Shown in pieces: positions 17,393-26,741 of a stretch of 64,000 nucleotides of DNA. Location of the stretch: NCBI RefSeq assembly GCF_003946305.1, contig NZ_RHNS01000001.1:124001-188000 (forward strand). The letters are read 5' to 3'. How positions within the stretch are numbered: position 1 is the stretch's first letter; each line of letters begins with the position of its first letter. The stretch is from Lacticaseibacillus porcinae (GTDB lineage Bacteria > Bacillota > Bacilli > Lactobacillales > Lactobacillaceae). The translations under genes and the position numbers were made by a program. Below the pieces are notes generated by a model, which saw only the letters and a list, made by a program, of their open reading frames with translations, was not told where the DNA came from and ran no database searches.

Positions 17393-17556
17393 CGTCACTG
17401 CGGTGAATTGGACAAGTTGCCAGTGCGGCCGTCTGGAGAAATCGGCAAAGCCCGCCGATGTTACGGGTCTTCGACGCAAATTGAACCGGAGAAGATCACT
17501 CCGTTTCAATTTTTGCCGGTAAAATCTGCGCGAAACGCCACAAACTGGCGTTTCGC
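17393..17556 (+). repeat. Structured element family II, copy S
   Basis: About 164 nt that align with 60333-60175 on the minus strand. Three hairpins are visible: ATCGGC/GCCGAT with a 7-nt loop (17441-17459), a 14-bp stem with one mismatch (17478-17491 with 17499-17512), and a perfect 11-bp GCGAAACGCCA/TGGCGTTTCGC (17530-17540, 17546-17556). Shared unpaired blocks include CAAGTTGCC, GTGCGGCC and TTGCCGGT. No credible ORF. It could be a small RNA gene or a mobile repeat. Confidence 0.7.
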
Positions 17557-17744
17557 TTGATTTCACTCCCAAAGTTGTTCAATTCACCTCCGTTCTGCCA
17601 AATCATCTCCACCCACAGCTTTTCTTCGTTGGTATGACTCACCTACAAATCAAGTACGCAAACATTGCAACCTTGATCATCAGATTGAATATAACAACAT
17701 CACGTGTTTTGTAGCCATCAGATAACAGTGGTTTACGTATTGGA
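17557..17744. other. Gap between family II copy S and family I copy C
   Basis: 188 bp with no gene, clear promoter or terminator that I can see. Base composition is more A/T-rich than the flanking repeats. Confidence 0.4.
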
Positions 17745-17934
17745 AGTGATTTGAAATGGGGACGGAAGCTGGCCGCCGCTACATGGTGAGATTCTCGTTA
17801 GCGGTTTACCGCTTACGAGAAACCGCAGGTCGAAATCCGGCGAGTGGGGAGCGTAGCGAGACAGCTCGGCTAGTTCGGCCGAGGACCCTCACCATGTAGC
17901 GGCGAGCCAGCTGGAGTCCCCATTTCAAATCACT
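17745..17934 (+). repeat. Structured intergenic repeat family I, copy C
   Basis: A 190-bp copy in the orientation of B. The outer 19 bp pair perfectly (17745-17763 with 17916-17934), although their sequence differs from those of A and B. Pairing continues inward to GGTGAG/CTCACC. Hairpin 1 (17793-17804 with 17809-17820, TTTA loop) equals that of A. The inner GGTCGAA/TTCGGCC stem replaces GGGAAAG/CTTTCCC of the others, with pairing kept by one G-U pair. It lies upstream of, and outside, the rluB terminator. Confidence 0.87.
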
Positions 17935-17973
17935 GGAACGCAGCCGCCTGACACTGTCGAACAGTGATCATAC

Positions 17974-18001
17974 AAAAAAGCCAAGACAATGAATTGTCTT
18001 G
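17974..18001 (-). terminator. Intrinsic terminator after rluB
   Basis: On the minus strand a perfect 9-bp CAAGACAAT/ATTGTCTTG stem with a two-base loop leads into GCTTTTTT. It ends the ribT-scpA-scpB-rluB operon. Confidence 0.85.
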
Positions 18002-18010
18002 ACTAATGGG

Positions 18011-18754
18011 TTAACGTAAGTCTTCGCCTTTAGCTAACTTACGCAAGGCATCGACTTCACGTGGCTTCATCGGGCGATAGTCGCCAGGTTGTAAGCCATC
18101 TAACGTCAACGGACCGTATTGTGGTCGGGATAACTTGATCACTGGGAAACCGACTGCTTTTAACATGTTTTTAACTTGGTGGTTGACCCCTTGGTGAATG
18201 GTCAATTCCACGATTGCTGTTTTCTTGGCTTTGTCACTAGAAATAATGTTGTAGCGCGCTGGGGCTAACTTCTTGCCGTCAAGTTTCATCCCTTTGCGCA
18301 ATGGGTCTAAAGCGGCGCGGTTGGGAATGCCTTGCACTTTGGCAATGTAATGTTTTTCGATTTTAAACTTTGGGTGCATCAATTGATTGGCGAATTCCCC
18401 GTCGTTGGTCATGATCAACAAACCGCTAGTATCATAATCCAAGCGGCCGACAGGATATAAGCGTTCTGGAACGTCTTCAAAATAATCCGTCACCACTTTA
18501 CGCTTTTTATCATCGGTAACGGCAGTGATCACGCCGCGTGGTTTGTAAAATAAGTAATGGCGAGCGATCGGCTTGGATAATGGAACGCCGTCGACTAAGA
18601 CTTCATCTTTTGATGAGACTTTCACACCCATTTCGGTGACCACTTGGCCGTTGACTTCCACGTGACCTTTAGCGATCAATTCTTCTGCATGCCGGCGTGA
18701 AGCCACCCCAGCGTTAGCGATCGCTTTTTGTAAGCGAACGAGTTCTTCATTCAT
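18011..18754 (-). CDS. rluB: rRNA pseudouridine synthase RluB
   Basis: The product is 247 aa. An N-terminal S4 RNA-binding domain (~1-60: RLQKAIANAGVASRRHAEELI) is followed by the RsuA/RluB catalytic domain with GRLDYDTSGLLIMTNDGE (near residue 100), where the Asp after RL is the nucleophile. It makes a pseudouridine in 23S rRNA (position 2605 by E. coli numbering). It overlaps scpB by 8 bp, an order conserved in Firmicutes. The C-terminal QPGDYRPMKPREVDALRKL fits the family end. Confidence 0.94.
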   Translation of the reverse strand: MNEELVRLQKAIANAGVASRRHAEELIAKGHVEVNGQVVTEMGVKVSSKDEVLVDGVPLSKPIARHYLFYKPRGVITAVTDDKKRKVVTDYFEDVPERLYPVGRLDYDTSGLLIMTNDGEFANQLMHPKFKIEKHYIAKVQGIPNRAALDPLRKGMKLDGKKLAPARYNIISSDKAKKTAIVELTIHQGVNHQVKNMLKAVGFPVIKLSRPQYGPLTLDGLQPGDYRPMKPREVDALRKLAKGEDLR

Positions 18755-19313
18755 GTGTTTCTCCTTCTAACGCCGCATTGAAATCAAACAAATCAATTTC
18801 ACTTGGGGCGGTATGTTCATCCAGCGGTGGCAGATCTTTTAAGGTTTTTAACCCAAAGTAATCTAAAAATAATGGCGTCGTCGCATATAAAATCGGACGC
18901 CCAGGTGCTTCTTTGCGCCCAGCTTCTTTAACCAGTTGGCGACTGGCCAAAGTCGTCAGCGACCCACTTGATTGCACCCCGCGCACTTCATCAATTTCAA
19001 TGCGCGTGATCGGCTGTTGATACGCAATGATTGCCAACACTTCAAGAGCTGCTTGCGACAAGCCTTGCGCTGGTGGCCCAGCAAAATATTTCCGCAACGC
19101 GTCTGCGTACTCAGGCTTGGTCAACAAGTAGTATCGCTCACCACTTTGGCGGATGAATAAGCCAGCGTTGTCATCTTCAGCTAACGTTTGTTGATAAGCT
19201 TCAAGTTGCTGGCGCATGGCAGCAGTGCTGATGCCTAAGATCCCAGCAAAATCTTGCAATTCAACGCCAGCAGTGCCGGCAGTATATAAAACTGCTTCGA
19301 TCACACCTTGCAT
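18747..19313 (-). CDS. scpB: Segregation and condensation protein B
   Basis: The product is 188 aa from the ATG at 19313, whose A is shared with the scpA stop (TGATG), indicating translational coupling. ScpB forms dimers of paired winged-helix domains (residues ~5-80 and ~90-165; the second has LEVLAIIAYQQPITRIEIDEVRGV) and joins ScpA and SMC in the condensin that organises and segregates the chromosome. The size fits the family. Confidence 0.95.
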   Translation of the reverse strand: MQGVIEAVLYTAGTAGVELQDFAGILGISTAAMRQQLEAYQQTLAEDDNAGLFIRQSGERYYLLTKPEYADALRKYFAGPPAQGLSQAALEVLAIIAYQQPITRIEIDEVRGVQSSGSLTTLASRQLVKEAGRKEAPGRPILYATTPLFLDYFGLKTLKDLPPLDEHTAPSEIDLFDFNAALEGETHE

Positions 19314-20035
19314 CAAGCCGCCTCCTTCAACGTCACTGTGATCGGCGCAAACGGTTCAGCTTGCGCGCAATCCACTTGGTCATTTTTCATCAATTCTAAA
19401 ATCGCTAAAAAGGTGGTCACCACCCCATCGACTGAATGCTCTGCTAATAAGTCTTCAAACAAACATTGATGGGACTGGCTGAGTTGTTTCATCACTGCGC
19501 CGATCCGTTCAGTCAACGAAATCGGCTCTGCTTCAATATGGGCAATGGTTTTCGCCGTGGCCAGTTGATTGGCAACGACAGCACTCATCGCTTTGACTAA
19601 ATCCCGCAACTTCACCGCCCCAGGCGCCATCGGCACTGCCAAGTCGCTATCAGGCATCGTCGGGTCTTTGGCAAAAGACTGCGCACGTTGCGTTTCGCGA
19701 GTTTGTAATTGCTTGGCTGCGGCTTGATACATTTGATAGGTCAGCAGTTGACTGACTAAGTCGGCGCGAGGATCGACATATTCGTCGTCATCGACGTCGA
19801 TTTCTGGTTGCGGCAACAACAATTGACTTTTCAACGCCATCAAACTTGCAGCCATGACAAAATAATCACCAGCCACATCTAGGCTTAACTCTTGCATTTG
19901 ATGCAAGTAGTCAAGGTATTGGCTAGTGATCTCAGCGATCGGAATGTCATAAATATCGACTTCATTGGTGCGGATCAAATGCCATAACAGATCCAGCGGC
20001 CCAGAAAAGTCATCTAGCACTAAGGTCAGTGCCAT
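19313..20035 (-). CDS. scpA: Segregation and condensation protein A (kleisin)
   Basis: The product is 240 aa from the ATG at 20035, with AGAGGAA upstream; an in-frame start 36 bp earlier has no such site. ScpA is the kleisin that bridges the SMC heads. It shows the N-terminal FSGPLDLLWHLIRTNEVDIYDIPI signature (near residue 10), an acidic middle and a C-terminal winged-helix (VVTTFLAILELMKNDQV). Its beginning overlaps the ribT end by 26 bp. Confidence 0.95.
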   Translation of the reverse strand: MALTLVLDDFSGPLDLLWHLIRTNEVDIYDIPIAEITSQYLDYLHQMQELSLDVAGDYFVMAASLMALKSQLLLPQPEIDVDDDEYVDPRADLVSQLLTYQMYQAAAKQLQTRETQRAQSFAKDPTMPDSDLAVPMAPGAVKLRDLVKAMSAVVANQLATAKTIAHIEAEPISLTERIGAVMKQLSQSHQCLFEDLLAEHSVDGVVTTFLAILELMKNDQVDCAQAEPFAPITVTLKEAA

Positions 20036-20402
20036 CTTGTTCCTCTTTTCTAAACGTGTTGAACTTCGCAACTAAGCTGGCGGTTTCCATGGATCCCATC
20101 AATTTCTGATCAGGATACAACGCCACCAAATCACTTAAAGCTGCAAATTGCGTTTTTTCGTCGCGCACAGCCGGAGATAACGACAAGTGCCGCAACATCA
20201 CAAAATCGTTGGCGGATTCCACGCCGACCACGCCTTCAAAGTCCGCGTCACGATCTTCGCGGTATAAATATAAAACATGAGTGGGATCTTCAGTATAGAG
20301 TTTTAACTCCGTTTGCAAATGACTCATGTCTTTAAGATCAGGGATGAACGATAAAAAGCCCATGGCGATCTTGGCATAATCTTGCTTAAATTTCGTCAGC
20401 AT
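20010..20402 (-). CDS. ribT: RibT-like GNAT acetyltransferase homologue
   Basis: The product is 130 aa from the second of two adjacent ATGs (20402), which has better spacing from GGAGG. It resembles RibT, the GNAT-fold protein encoded between ribH and scpA in B. subtilis. Here the rib biosynthesis genes are absent, and only the scpA linkage remains. Visible are a start similar to LTKFKQDYAKIAMGFLSFIPDLKD and an ADFEGVVGVE segment. The acetyl-acceptor is unknown. The end overlaps scpA by 26 bp, implying coupling. Confidence 0.75.
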   Translation of the reverse strand: MLTKFKQDYAKIAMGFLSFIPDLKDMSHLQTELKLYTEDPTHVLYLYREDRDADFEGVVGVESANDFVMLRHLSLSPAVRDEKTQFAALSDLVALYPDQKLMGSMETASLVAKFNTFRKEEQDGTDLSAR

Positions 20403-20487
20403 CATAGCCTCCAGATTAATGACTCTCAGAAGCTACTGTACCATATCCGCAAATTAAGGACAAATTTACCTGCTCATGCCATTGCCC

Positions 20488-21369
20488 TTATCCGCGTGGA
20501 TGGGCCTTATGATACACCGCAACGAGATGCGAATTATCCAAATGCGTATAAATTTGCGTGGTGGAAATGTCGCTATGCCCTAAAAGTTCTTGCACCACCC
20601 TGAGATCCGCGCCATTGGCTAACAAATTCGTCGCAAAACTATGCCGCAAAGTGTGCGGGGTGACATTTTTTTCAATGCCTAACGCATCGATGTACGCTTT
20701 GAGATTTTTCCAAATGCCTTGACGGGTCAGTTGATGACCGTGGAAATTGACGAAAACAACAGCGGGTTGATCTTGCTTGATCAACCGTGGTCGCGCTGTG
20801 TTTAAATATTCTTGCACCCATTCGACGGCTTGTGGGCTGATCGGCACGATCCGCTCTTTGTCGCCTTTACCAGTGACTTGCAGTAAGTTCAATGTTAAAT
20901 GCAATTGTTCAAGCCGCAAGTTCACCACTTCAGAAACCCGCAGTCCAGTCGCATACATTAATTCAAAAATCGCCCGATCGCGCAATCCCAAAGGCTTCGC
21001 CACATTCGGTGCTGCCATTAAGCGGTCGATTTCATTGCCAGAAAGCGTGGCTGGCAAATGTTGCGCAGGCTTTGGTGAGGCAACTAACGTCATCGGATCT
21101 TGATCGATCACCGACTCGCGCAACAAGTAGCGATAAAACTTCCGCATTGCCGAGATCATTCGACTCATCGAACTCGCCGCTTTATTGGAGGTTTGGACCC
21201 GCAAAAATTCTTGAATCACGCTGAGTTCAACGGGGAATTCTGTTAATTGTTCAGCTTCCAACCACGCTGCAAATTCACGTAAGTCTTGTTGATAACTGGT
21301 TTGCGTCGTCGCTGCCAGCCCACGTTCAACATCTAAATAATGGACAAAATCAGCAATTAATTGCTCCAT
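20488..21369 (-). CDS. xerD: Site-specific tyrosine recombinase XerD
   Basis: The product is 293 aa. N-terminal SAM-like DNA-binding domain (~1-85) and C-terminal catalytic domain with the Arg in ATGLRVSEV (~146), HTLRHSFATNLL (His/Arg near 241), LGHSDISTTQIYTH (His and nucleophilic Tyr ~276). It resolves chromosome dimers at dif with XerC. Length and lack of nearby att sites or phage genes mark it as the housekeeping enzyme, not an element integrase. It follows cvfB by 9 bp. Confidence 0.92.
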   Translation of the reverse strand: MEQLIADFVHYLDVERGLAATTQTSYQQDLREFAAWLEAEQLTEFPVELSVIQEFLRVQTSNKAASSMSRMISAMRKFYRYLLRESVIDQDPMTLVASPKPAQHLPATLSGNEIDRLMAAPNVAKPLGLRDRAIFELMYATGLRVSEVVNLRLEQLHLTLNLLQVTGKGDKERIVPISPQAVEWVQEYLNTARPRLIKQDQPAVVFVNFHGHQLTRQGIWKNLKAYIDALGIEKNVTPHTLRHSFATNLLANGADLRVVQELLGHSDISTTQIYTHLDNSHLVAVYHKAHPRG

Positions 21370-21378
21370 TTTTGACCT

Positions 21379-22236
21379 CTATTTCAATAATTCAGTGACG
21401 CCATCATGCTCTTTGATCTTCTTGGCTTTCAACAAATTCCCTAAGGCGCGCTTGAAGGCCCCTTTGCTGATGCCAAACGCCAACTTGATGGCTTCAGGAT
21501 CAGATTTGTCGGTGAAAGCGATGGTCCCATCTTCAGAATGTTCCAACACAGCCAGGATCATCGCTGCATCATCAGAAATGGCTTCAAAAGCACGTGGCTT
21601 CAAGCTCAAGTTCAATTCACCATTAGGCCGCACACCGATCACGCGGGCATGGACCACTTCACCAAGGCGTGGTTCGATATCGCGTTCGCTAGGATGAATG
21701 AACCCTAAGACATAATCATCGGTGACCACATGGGTGCCTGCCATTTTCAAGCGGTAAACCGTTGCAGTGACATCGGCATTCATTTGACTTTGTTTACCGA
21801 TGTTGGAAACGGCTTTGATCATGTCAACATCTGCTAACTTACCCCAAAGCCGATGCTTTTTATCGATAGTCAATGCGACCATCAACTTATCGCCGCGAGC
21901 CGGCCACAAGCGGCTGAGTTCAGGCAGTTGATCAAGCGATACCACGATATCTTTATCTGGCAAGCCAATGTTCACGAAAACGCCGAGATCATGGCGCACT
22001 TCCACCACTGTCGCCCAAGCAAAATGATCATGGCCGACCTTCGGCACATTGGTGGTCATTTTCGCATCGCCATGCTGATTTTCATAAACAAAGCCGTGGA
22101 CCTCGGTACCAGTTTCAGGGATCTTGTCAAATTCTGCGGGGTCGATGGCGAAGGTGTCGCCTTGATATTGTGCAAAAACATTTTTATCATTGTGATCACT
22201 GACGGTGGCCGTCAGGATCTGTCCATTTAACTTCAT
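21379..22236 (-). CDS. cvfB: CvfB family S1-domain RNA-binding protein
   Basis: The product is 285 aa. Arrangement follows CvfB/YitL: S1-like domains (~residues 1-60, 70-130 and 140-215; for example WATVVEVRHDLGVFVNIGL and YVLGFIHPSERD) and a C-terminal winged-helix (~225-285: LAFGISKGAFKRALGNLLKAKKI). In staphylococci CvfB binds RNA and affects virulence-gene expression; here the role is unspecified. GGAGAACAAC precedes the start. It is in a run with DUF441 upstream and xerD downstream. Confidence 0.88.
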   Translation of the reverse strand: MKLNGQILTATVSDHNDKNVFAQYQGDTFAIDPAEFDKIPETGTEVHGFVYENQHGDAKMTTNVPKVGHDHFAWATVVEVRHDLGVFVNIGLPDKDIVVSLDQLPELSRLWPARGDKLMVALTIDKKHRLWGKLADVDMIKAVSNIGKQSQMNADVTATVYRLKMAGTHVVTDDYVLGFIHPSERDIEPRLGEVVHARVIGVRPNGELNLSLKPRAFEAISDDAAMILAVLEHSEDGTIAFTDKSDPEAIKLAFGISKGAFKRALGNLLKAKKIKEHDGVTELLK

Positions 22237-22246
22237 GTTGTTCTCC

Positions 22247-22708
22247 TTAATGTTGCGGGATCAAATTAAAAACCGTCAAAATCACGTAAGTCATACCGCT
22301 TGCGATCACCGGTCCCGCTGCGATCCCACGCAACAACACGACCCCCATGATCGTTCCAAACACTAACGCGACAGTCATTTCCGGACTTTGTGCCAGCAAG
22401 CCCACGCCTTTAGCAGATAACACCGCGACCAACACACCCATGGCGATGGCGACCCACCCTGCAGGCTCTCGCAGAACTTTCAATAATTCTTTAAAGCCGA
22501 TCTCCCCTGTGGCGATCGGTACCATGATCGCAGCTGAGATCACCGTCACGCCCCAGTTGATGCCTTGACTTTGCAAGGTTTTCAACAGCGGTTGCAACGG
22601 CGGCAAAGCTTTTAAGATCATCACAAACCCAACACCGATCATCAAAGAGCGATTTTTAGCCAAAGTCGCAATTAAGAAGATGCCGGCAAGAAATACCCAA
22701 CTTTCCAT
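22247..22708 (-). CDS. DUF441 family membrane protein
   Basis: The product is 153 aa with four to five hydrophobic helices (approx. 1-20, 25-40, 50-68, 80-100 and 110-145), rich in Gly and Val. Similar to the DUF441 family (YeaL/YtwI type), whose function is not known. The start has TAAGGAGG upstream. It lies 10 bp before cvfB and probably starts that operon. Confidence 0.85.
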   Translation of the reverse strand: MESWVFLAGIFLIATLAKNRSLMIGVGFVMILKALPPLQPLLKTLQSQGINWGVTVISAAIMVPIATGEIGFKELLKVLREPAGWVAIAMGVLVAVLSAKGVGLLAQSPEMTVALVFGTIMGVVLLRGIAAGPVIASGMTYVILTVFNLIPQH

Positions 22709-22802
22709 TGGTGCCTCCTTAAAAAACTCGTCTTTGTCTACTTTACCTGAATCTTTGTCTTAATCATAGTCTTTTCGGCGAATTATGTTAACTTGTTGAA
22801 TC

Positions 22803-22827
22803 AAAAAAGCCGGCGCCAGCCAGCTTT
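22803..22827 (-). terminator. Intrinsic terminator of the XRE/membrane-protein pair
   Basis: On the minus strand AAGCTGGC pairs with GCCGGCTT (one G-U) around a TGGC loop, then six U. The stem overlaps the stop codon of the membrane protein gene. Confidence 0.8.
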
Positions 22828-23503
22828 AGTGAAACCATGACAGATACACCCATAATCCTAACCACGCCCAAGCAGCGATCCAATACCAACGCTTAGGAGT
22901 TTGGATCAATGACAATCCAGCTAACGGTAAGCCTGCGAGGACAAAATTTCCGATCGTCGTCATCACTGGTGTGCGAATAGTGCCCACATGAGCACGAAGC
23001 CATAACGTGATCACCAACAAGATCACCCAAACCAGTGCAAGTCCCGCTTGCAACTTAGTGAAAGGAAGGCGTTGATCGATTTGCATCACTTTAAACCATG
23101 CAAGTCCCGCTAAGCTGCTCCAAGCAATCGCCATCAGCCAAATCAAGGCCCCGAATTGCACTTGATCATGTGCAAAAATCACATCAGCGATCCCACGTTG
23201 ATAACTATCATAAATGTCAAACCACTGCTCAACTGCCGTCCAAGAAAACACACCAGCAAATAATATCAGCAGGTTGCCGCGTTGTTGGCCTAAATAAATA
23301 TCTTGCAAGATCTCGTAGCCAACCAAACTCATTAATACGGCAGTCAACGGTAATGCGATCATCAAGGTCTCATCAACAAACAGCGCATGCCCGACTAAAA
23401 CTTGGACACTTATAATGGAAAGAAAAATCACGACTAACGCAATAAACGCCCCAAACACCCCGTGCAGTAGCAATTGTCGCTGCCGCTCATCCAATTGTCG
23501 CAT
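22826..23503 (-). CDS. Multi-pass membrane protein encoded with an XRE regulator (DUF6773-like)
   Basis: The product is 225 aa with about six hydrophobic segments (residues ~12-35, 45-62, 75-92, 112-135, 150-168 and 178-215). The N-terminus LDERQRQLLLHG is of the kind seen in small-regulator-linked membrane proteins. No catalytic motif is recognised. It starts directly after the XRE gene (3 bp gap, GGAGG within that gene's end), so the two are surely co-translated. By analogy the pair may be a stress sensor or immunity-like module, but that is inference. Confidence 0.7.
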   Translation of the reverse strand: MRQLDERQRQLLLHGVFGAFIALVVIFLSIISVQVLVGHALFVDETLMIALPLTAVLMSLVGYEILQDIYLGQQRGNLLILFAGVFSWTAVEQWFDIYDSYQRGIADVIFAHDQVQFGALIWLMAIAWSSLAGLAWFKVMQIDQRLPFTKLQAGLALVWVILLVITLWLRAHVGTIRTPVMTTIGNFVLAGLPLAGLSLIQTPKRWYWIAAWAWLGLWVYLSWFH

Positions 23504-23506
23504 CGC

Positions 23507-23704
23507 TTATTCCTCCCAAAATAAATCATCCAAAGTACAGTCCAGCACTTTACAAATCGTGATGCATAATTGCACCGTGGGATTATAATTCCCTTTTTCA
23601 ATGGCGCCGATGGTTTGCCGCGTCACCCCTGCACGCGCTGCGAGGTCCTCTTGGGTGAGATCTTTGGCCGCGCGAGCTGCCCGTAATTTAAGATTTTTTG
23701 CCAA
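23507..23704 (-). CDS. XRE-family transcriptional regulator (small)
   Basis: The product is 65 aa from a TTG start at 23704, with GGAAGGTG upstream. An ATG at 23743 is possible but lies almost at the expected transcript start. The start of the protein is then AKNLKLRAARA. One helix-turn-helix: LTQEDLAARAGVTRQTIGAIEKG, ending in CTLDDLFWEE. This short form resembles YvaO-type regulators. It is encoded with a membrane protein and probably controls its own operon. A TATACT box at about 23750 sits next to the pyk terminator. Confidence 0.82.
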   Translation of the reverse strand: MAKNLKLRAARAAKDLTQEDLAARAGVTRQTIGAIEKGNYNPTVQLCITICKVLDCTLDDLFWEE

Positions 23705-23771
23705 ACGCTCACCTTCCAGTACGTTAAACATAACAGTCATCATGTTAAGTATAGTTTACATCCGACCCAAC

Positions 23772-23806
23772 AAAAAAACCAGTACTCAACGAATTGAGTA
23801 CTGGTT
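23772..23806 (-). terminator. Intrinsic terminator of pyk
   Basis: A perfect 13-bp stem AACCAGTACTCAA (23806-23794 with 23789-23777), stable TTCG tetraloop and seven U on the minus strand. Confidence 0.93.
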
Positions 23807-23833
23807 CTTTTCGTCACACGATGTAATTAGAAA

Positions 23834-25597
23834 TTACAGGGTGTTAGTAGCGCCTTTGTAGACGATACCACGACGGGAATCAACGGTGATCACTTGACCA
23901 TCGGTGATGGCATCCATAGCGCCGGCAGCGCCGACAACAACTGGGATACCCATAGCGATACCAACAACAGCAGCGTGGCTAGTCAAACCGCCATTTTCGA
24001 CAACTAAAGCAGCTGCCTTTTCGATGGCTGGTAAGTAGTCTTTGTCGGTAGTCTTAACGACAAGGATGTCGCCTTTGCTCATCTTAGAAGCAGCTTCATC
24101 AGCGTTGCTTGCTAAGACAGCCTTACCAACAGTGGATTCGTCGCCAACACCAGAGCCTTCAACCAGCTTGGAGCCGATCAATTGCGCCTTCATGACGTTA
24201 GTGGTACCAGTTTCACCAACTGGAACACCGGCAGTGATCAAGATCAAGTCGCCTTCTTGAGCAAAGCCTAATTCGACAGCCTTCTTAGTGGCTAATTCGA
24301 ACATTGCATCAGTTGAGTCTGGCTTGTCAGCAACGATTGGGAAGACACCCCAGTTAACCGTCAAGCCGCGACGAGTCTTGTCATCAAAAGTGATGGCAAG
24401 GATGTCAGCCTTAGGACGGTACTTGGAGATCATGCGGGCAGTGAAGCCGGATTCAGTCGCAGCAACGATGGTCTTAACGCCAAGGTTACGTGCAGTGTGG
24501 GCAACAGATTGGCCAACAGCTTCCGTAACGTTTTCTTTGTTAGCGAATGACTTCAAAGCGTAAGTGTCGCTGTTTTGCATTGCGTTTTCGGCGTATTCGT
24601 CGATACGAGCCATAGCAGCAACAGATTCTACTGGGTAATCCCCGTTAGCAGATTCGCCAGAAAGCATGGTTGCATCAGTACCATCAAAGACGGCGTTAGC
24701 AACGTCAGAAACTTCGGCACGCGTTGGGCGTGGGTTTTCTTGCATGGAATCAAGCATTTGAGTAGCGGTGATAACTGGCTTACCAGCAGCGTTGGCCTTC
24801 TTGATCATGGTCTTTTGAACGAGTGGCACTTGTTCGAATGGAATTTCGACACCCATGTCACCACGAGGAACCATCAAACCATCGGAAACTTTCAAGACAG
24901 CATCGAAGTTGTCGATACCTTCTTGGGATTCGATCTTAGGGAAGATTTGGACGTTAAGGGCGTCTTTTTCTTCGAGCAATTCGCGAATGTCCAAGATATC
25001 TTGAGGCTTACGAACGAAGGATGCGGCGATGAAGTTGATACCGTGGTCCAAACCGAAGCGGATGTCAGAAGCATCCTTTTCAGTGATACCAGGCAAGTTG
25101 ATGCCGACACCAGGGGCGTTGACACCTTTACGGGAGCCAAGCATCCCACCGTTTTCAACTTCGACAACCAATTCACGGTTGGCTTCGTCTTTTTCGGTGA
25201 TCAACGTGTCGATCAAACCATCATCAAACAGAACGTGGCCACCAACATGAGTATCGTCATACAAGCCAGGGTAAGTAACGGCGATCTTTTCAGGGGTGCC
25301 TTCAATAGAGTCATCCATGGAAATACGCATTACATCACCAGTGTGTAATTCGAACTTCTTGCCCTTTTGGACAGTGGTACGAATTTCAGCACCTTTGGTA
25401 TCAAGCATGATCCCGACAGTCTTGCCAGTGATCTTTTCTGCTTCATGCACCATGTTTAAACGGGATAAATGTTCTTCATGGTCACCATGAGAAAAGTTAA
25501 ACCGGAAAACGTTAGCCCCCGCTTCGATCAACTTAACGATGATATCAGTACTGTTAGATGCAGGTCCAAGCGTGCTAACGATCTTGGTTTTTTTCAT
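23834..25597 (-). CDS. pyk: Pyruvate kinase with C-terminal PEP-utiliser domain
   Basis: The product is 587 aa. It makes pyruvate and ATP from PEP and ADP, the last step of glycolysis. Seen are the N-terminal KTKIVSTLGPAS, the active-site lid KIESQEGIDNFD and GDMGVEIPFEQVP, and the ITATQMLDSM segment. About 110 residues beyond the usual 475 form a phosphohistidine (PEP-utilising) domain with GGLTSHAAVVGIAMGIPVVVG, as in Bacillus and lactobacilli. It is downstream of pfkA (60 bp), and the two form the glycolytic operon common in lactic acid bacteria. Confidence 0.97.
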   Translation of the reverse strand: MKKTKIVSTLGPASNSTDIIVKLIEAGANVFRFNFSHGDHEEHLSRLNMVHEAEKITGKTVGIMLDTKGAEIRTTVQKGKKFELHTGDVMRISMDDSIEGTPEKIAVTYPGLYDDTHVGGHVLFDDGLIDTLITEKDEANRELVVEVENGGMLGSRKGVNAPGVGINLPGITEKDASDIRFGLDHGINFIAASFVRKPQDILDIRELLEEKDALNVQIFPKIESQEGIDNFDAVLKVSDGLMVPRGDMGVEIPFEQVPLVQKTMIKKANAAGKPVITATQMLDSMQENPRPTRAEVSDVANAVFDGTDATMLSGESANGDYPVESVAAMARIDEYAENAMQNSDTYALKSFANKENVTEAVGQSVAHTARNLGVKTIVAATESGFTARMISKYRPKADILAITFDDKTRRGLTVNWGVFPIVADKPDSTDAMFELATKKAVELGFAQEGDLILITAGVPVGETGTTNVMKAQLIGSKLVEGSGVGDESTVGKAVLASNADEAASKMSKGDILVVKTTDKDYLPAIEKAAALVVENGGLTSHAAVVGIAMGIPVVVGAAGAMDAITDGQVITVDSRRGIVYKGATNTL

Positions 25598-25657
25598 AAA
25601 AGAAATCGCTCCTTTGACAATTTTTTTAAAATGACTGGACGTCAGTTTAAACAGAAA

Positions 25658-26626
<969 letters not shown>

Positions 26627-26642
26627 TCATGCATAATCTTTT

Positions 26643-26681
26643 TAAGATCAATGACTTGATCTCAAATACTCATTCATCTTA
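26643..26681 (-). promoter_or_regulatory. Promoter and leader hairpin of pfkA-pyk
   Basis: On the minus strand an extended -10, TGT-TAAGAT (hexamer 26681-26676), without a good -35, and a leader hairpin (GATCAAGTCATTGATC at about 26660-26645) ahead of the start. Confidence 0.5.
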
Positions 26682-26741
26682 ACACTTTTCAGAAATCGTG
26701 TCGCCTAAAAACACGCTTTTATCTAGATTTTCACCAGCTTG

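Noticed and set aside
17348-17572. 74-codon minus-strand frame across family II copy S
   Set aside because: The sequence is explained by hairpins; the frame is not kept in copy R.
17745-17934. T-box or other known riboswitch for family I
   Set aside because: No T-box (AGGGTGG-ACCGCG), RFN, SAM, lysine or c-di-AMP motifs, and copies are not positioned as leaders of one gene class.
20488-21369. Tyrosine recombinase as phage or island integrase
   Set aside because: Standard XerD length and motifs in housekeeping context, with no att repeats or phage genes near.
24575-25348. 257-codon open frame on the plus strand within pyk
   Set aside because: Antisense shadow of a highly conserved enzyme; no ribosome binding site and no recognisable protein features.
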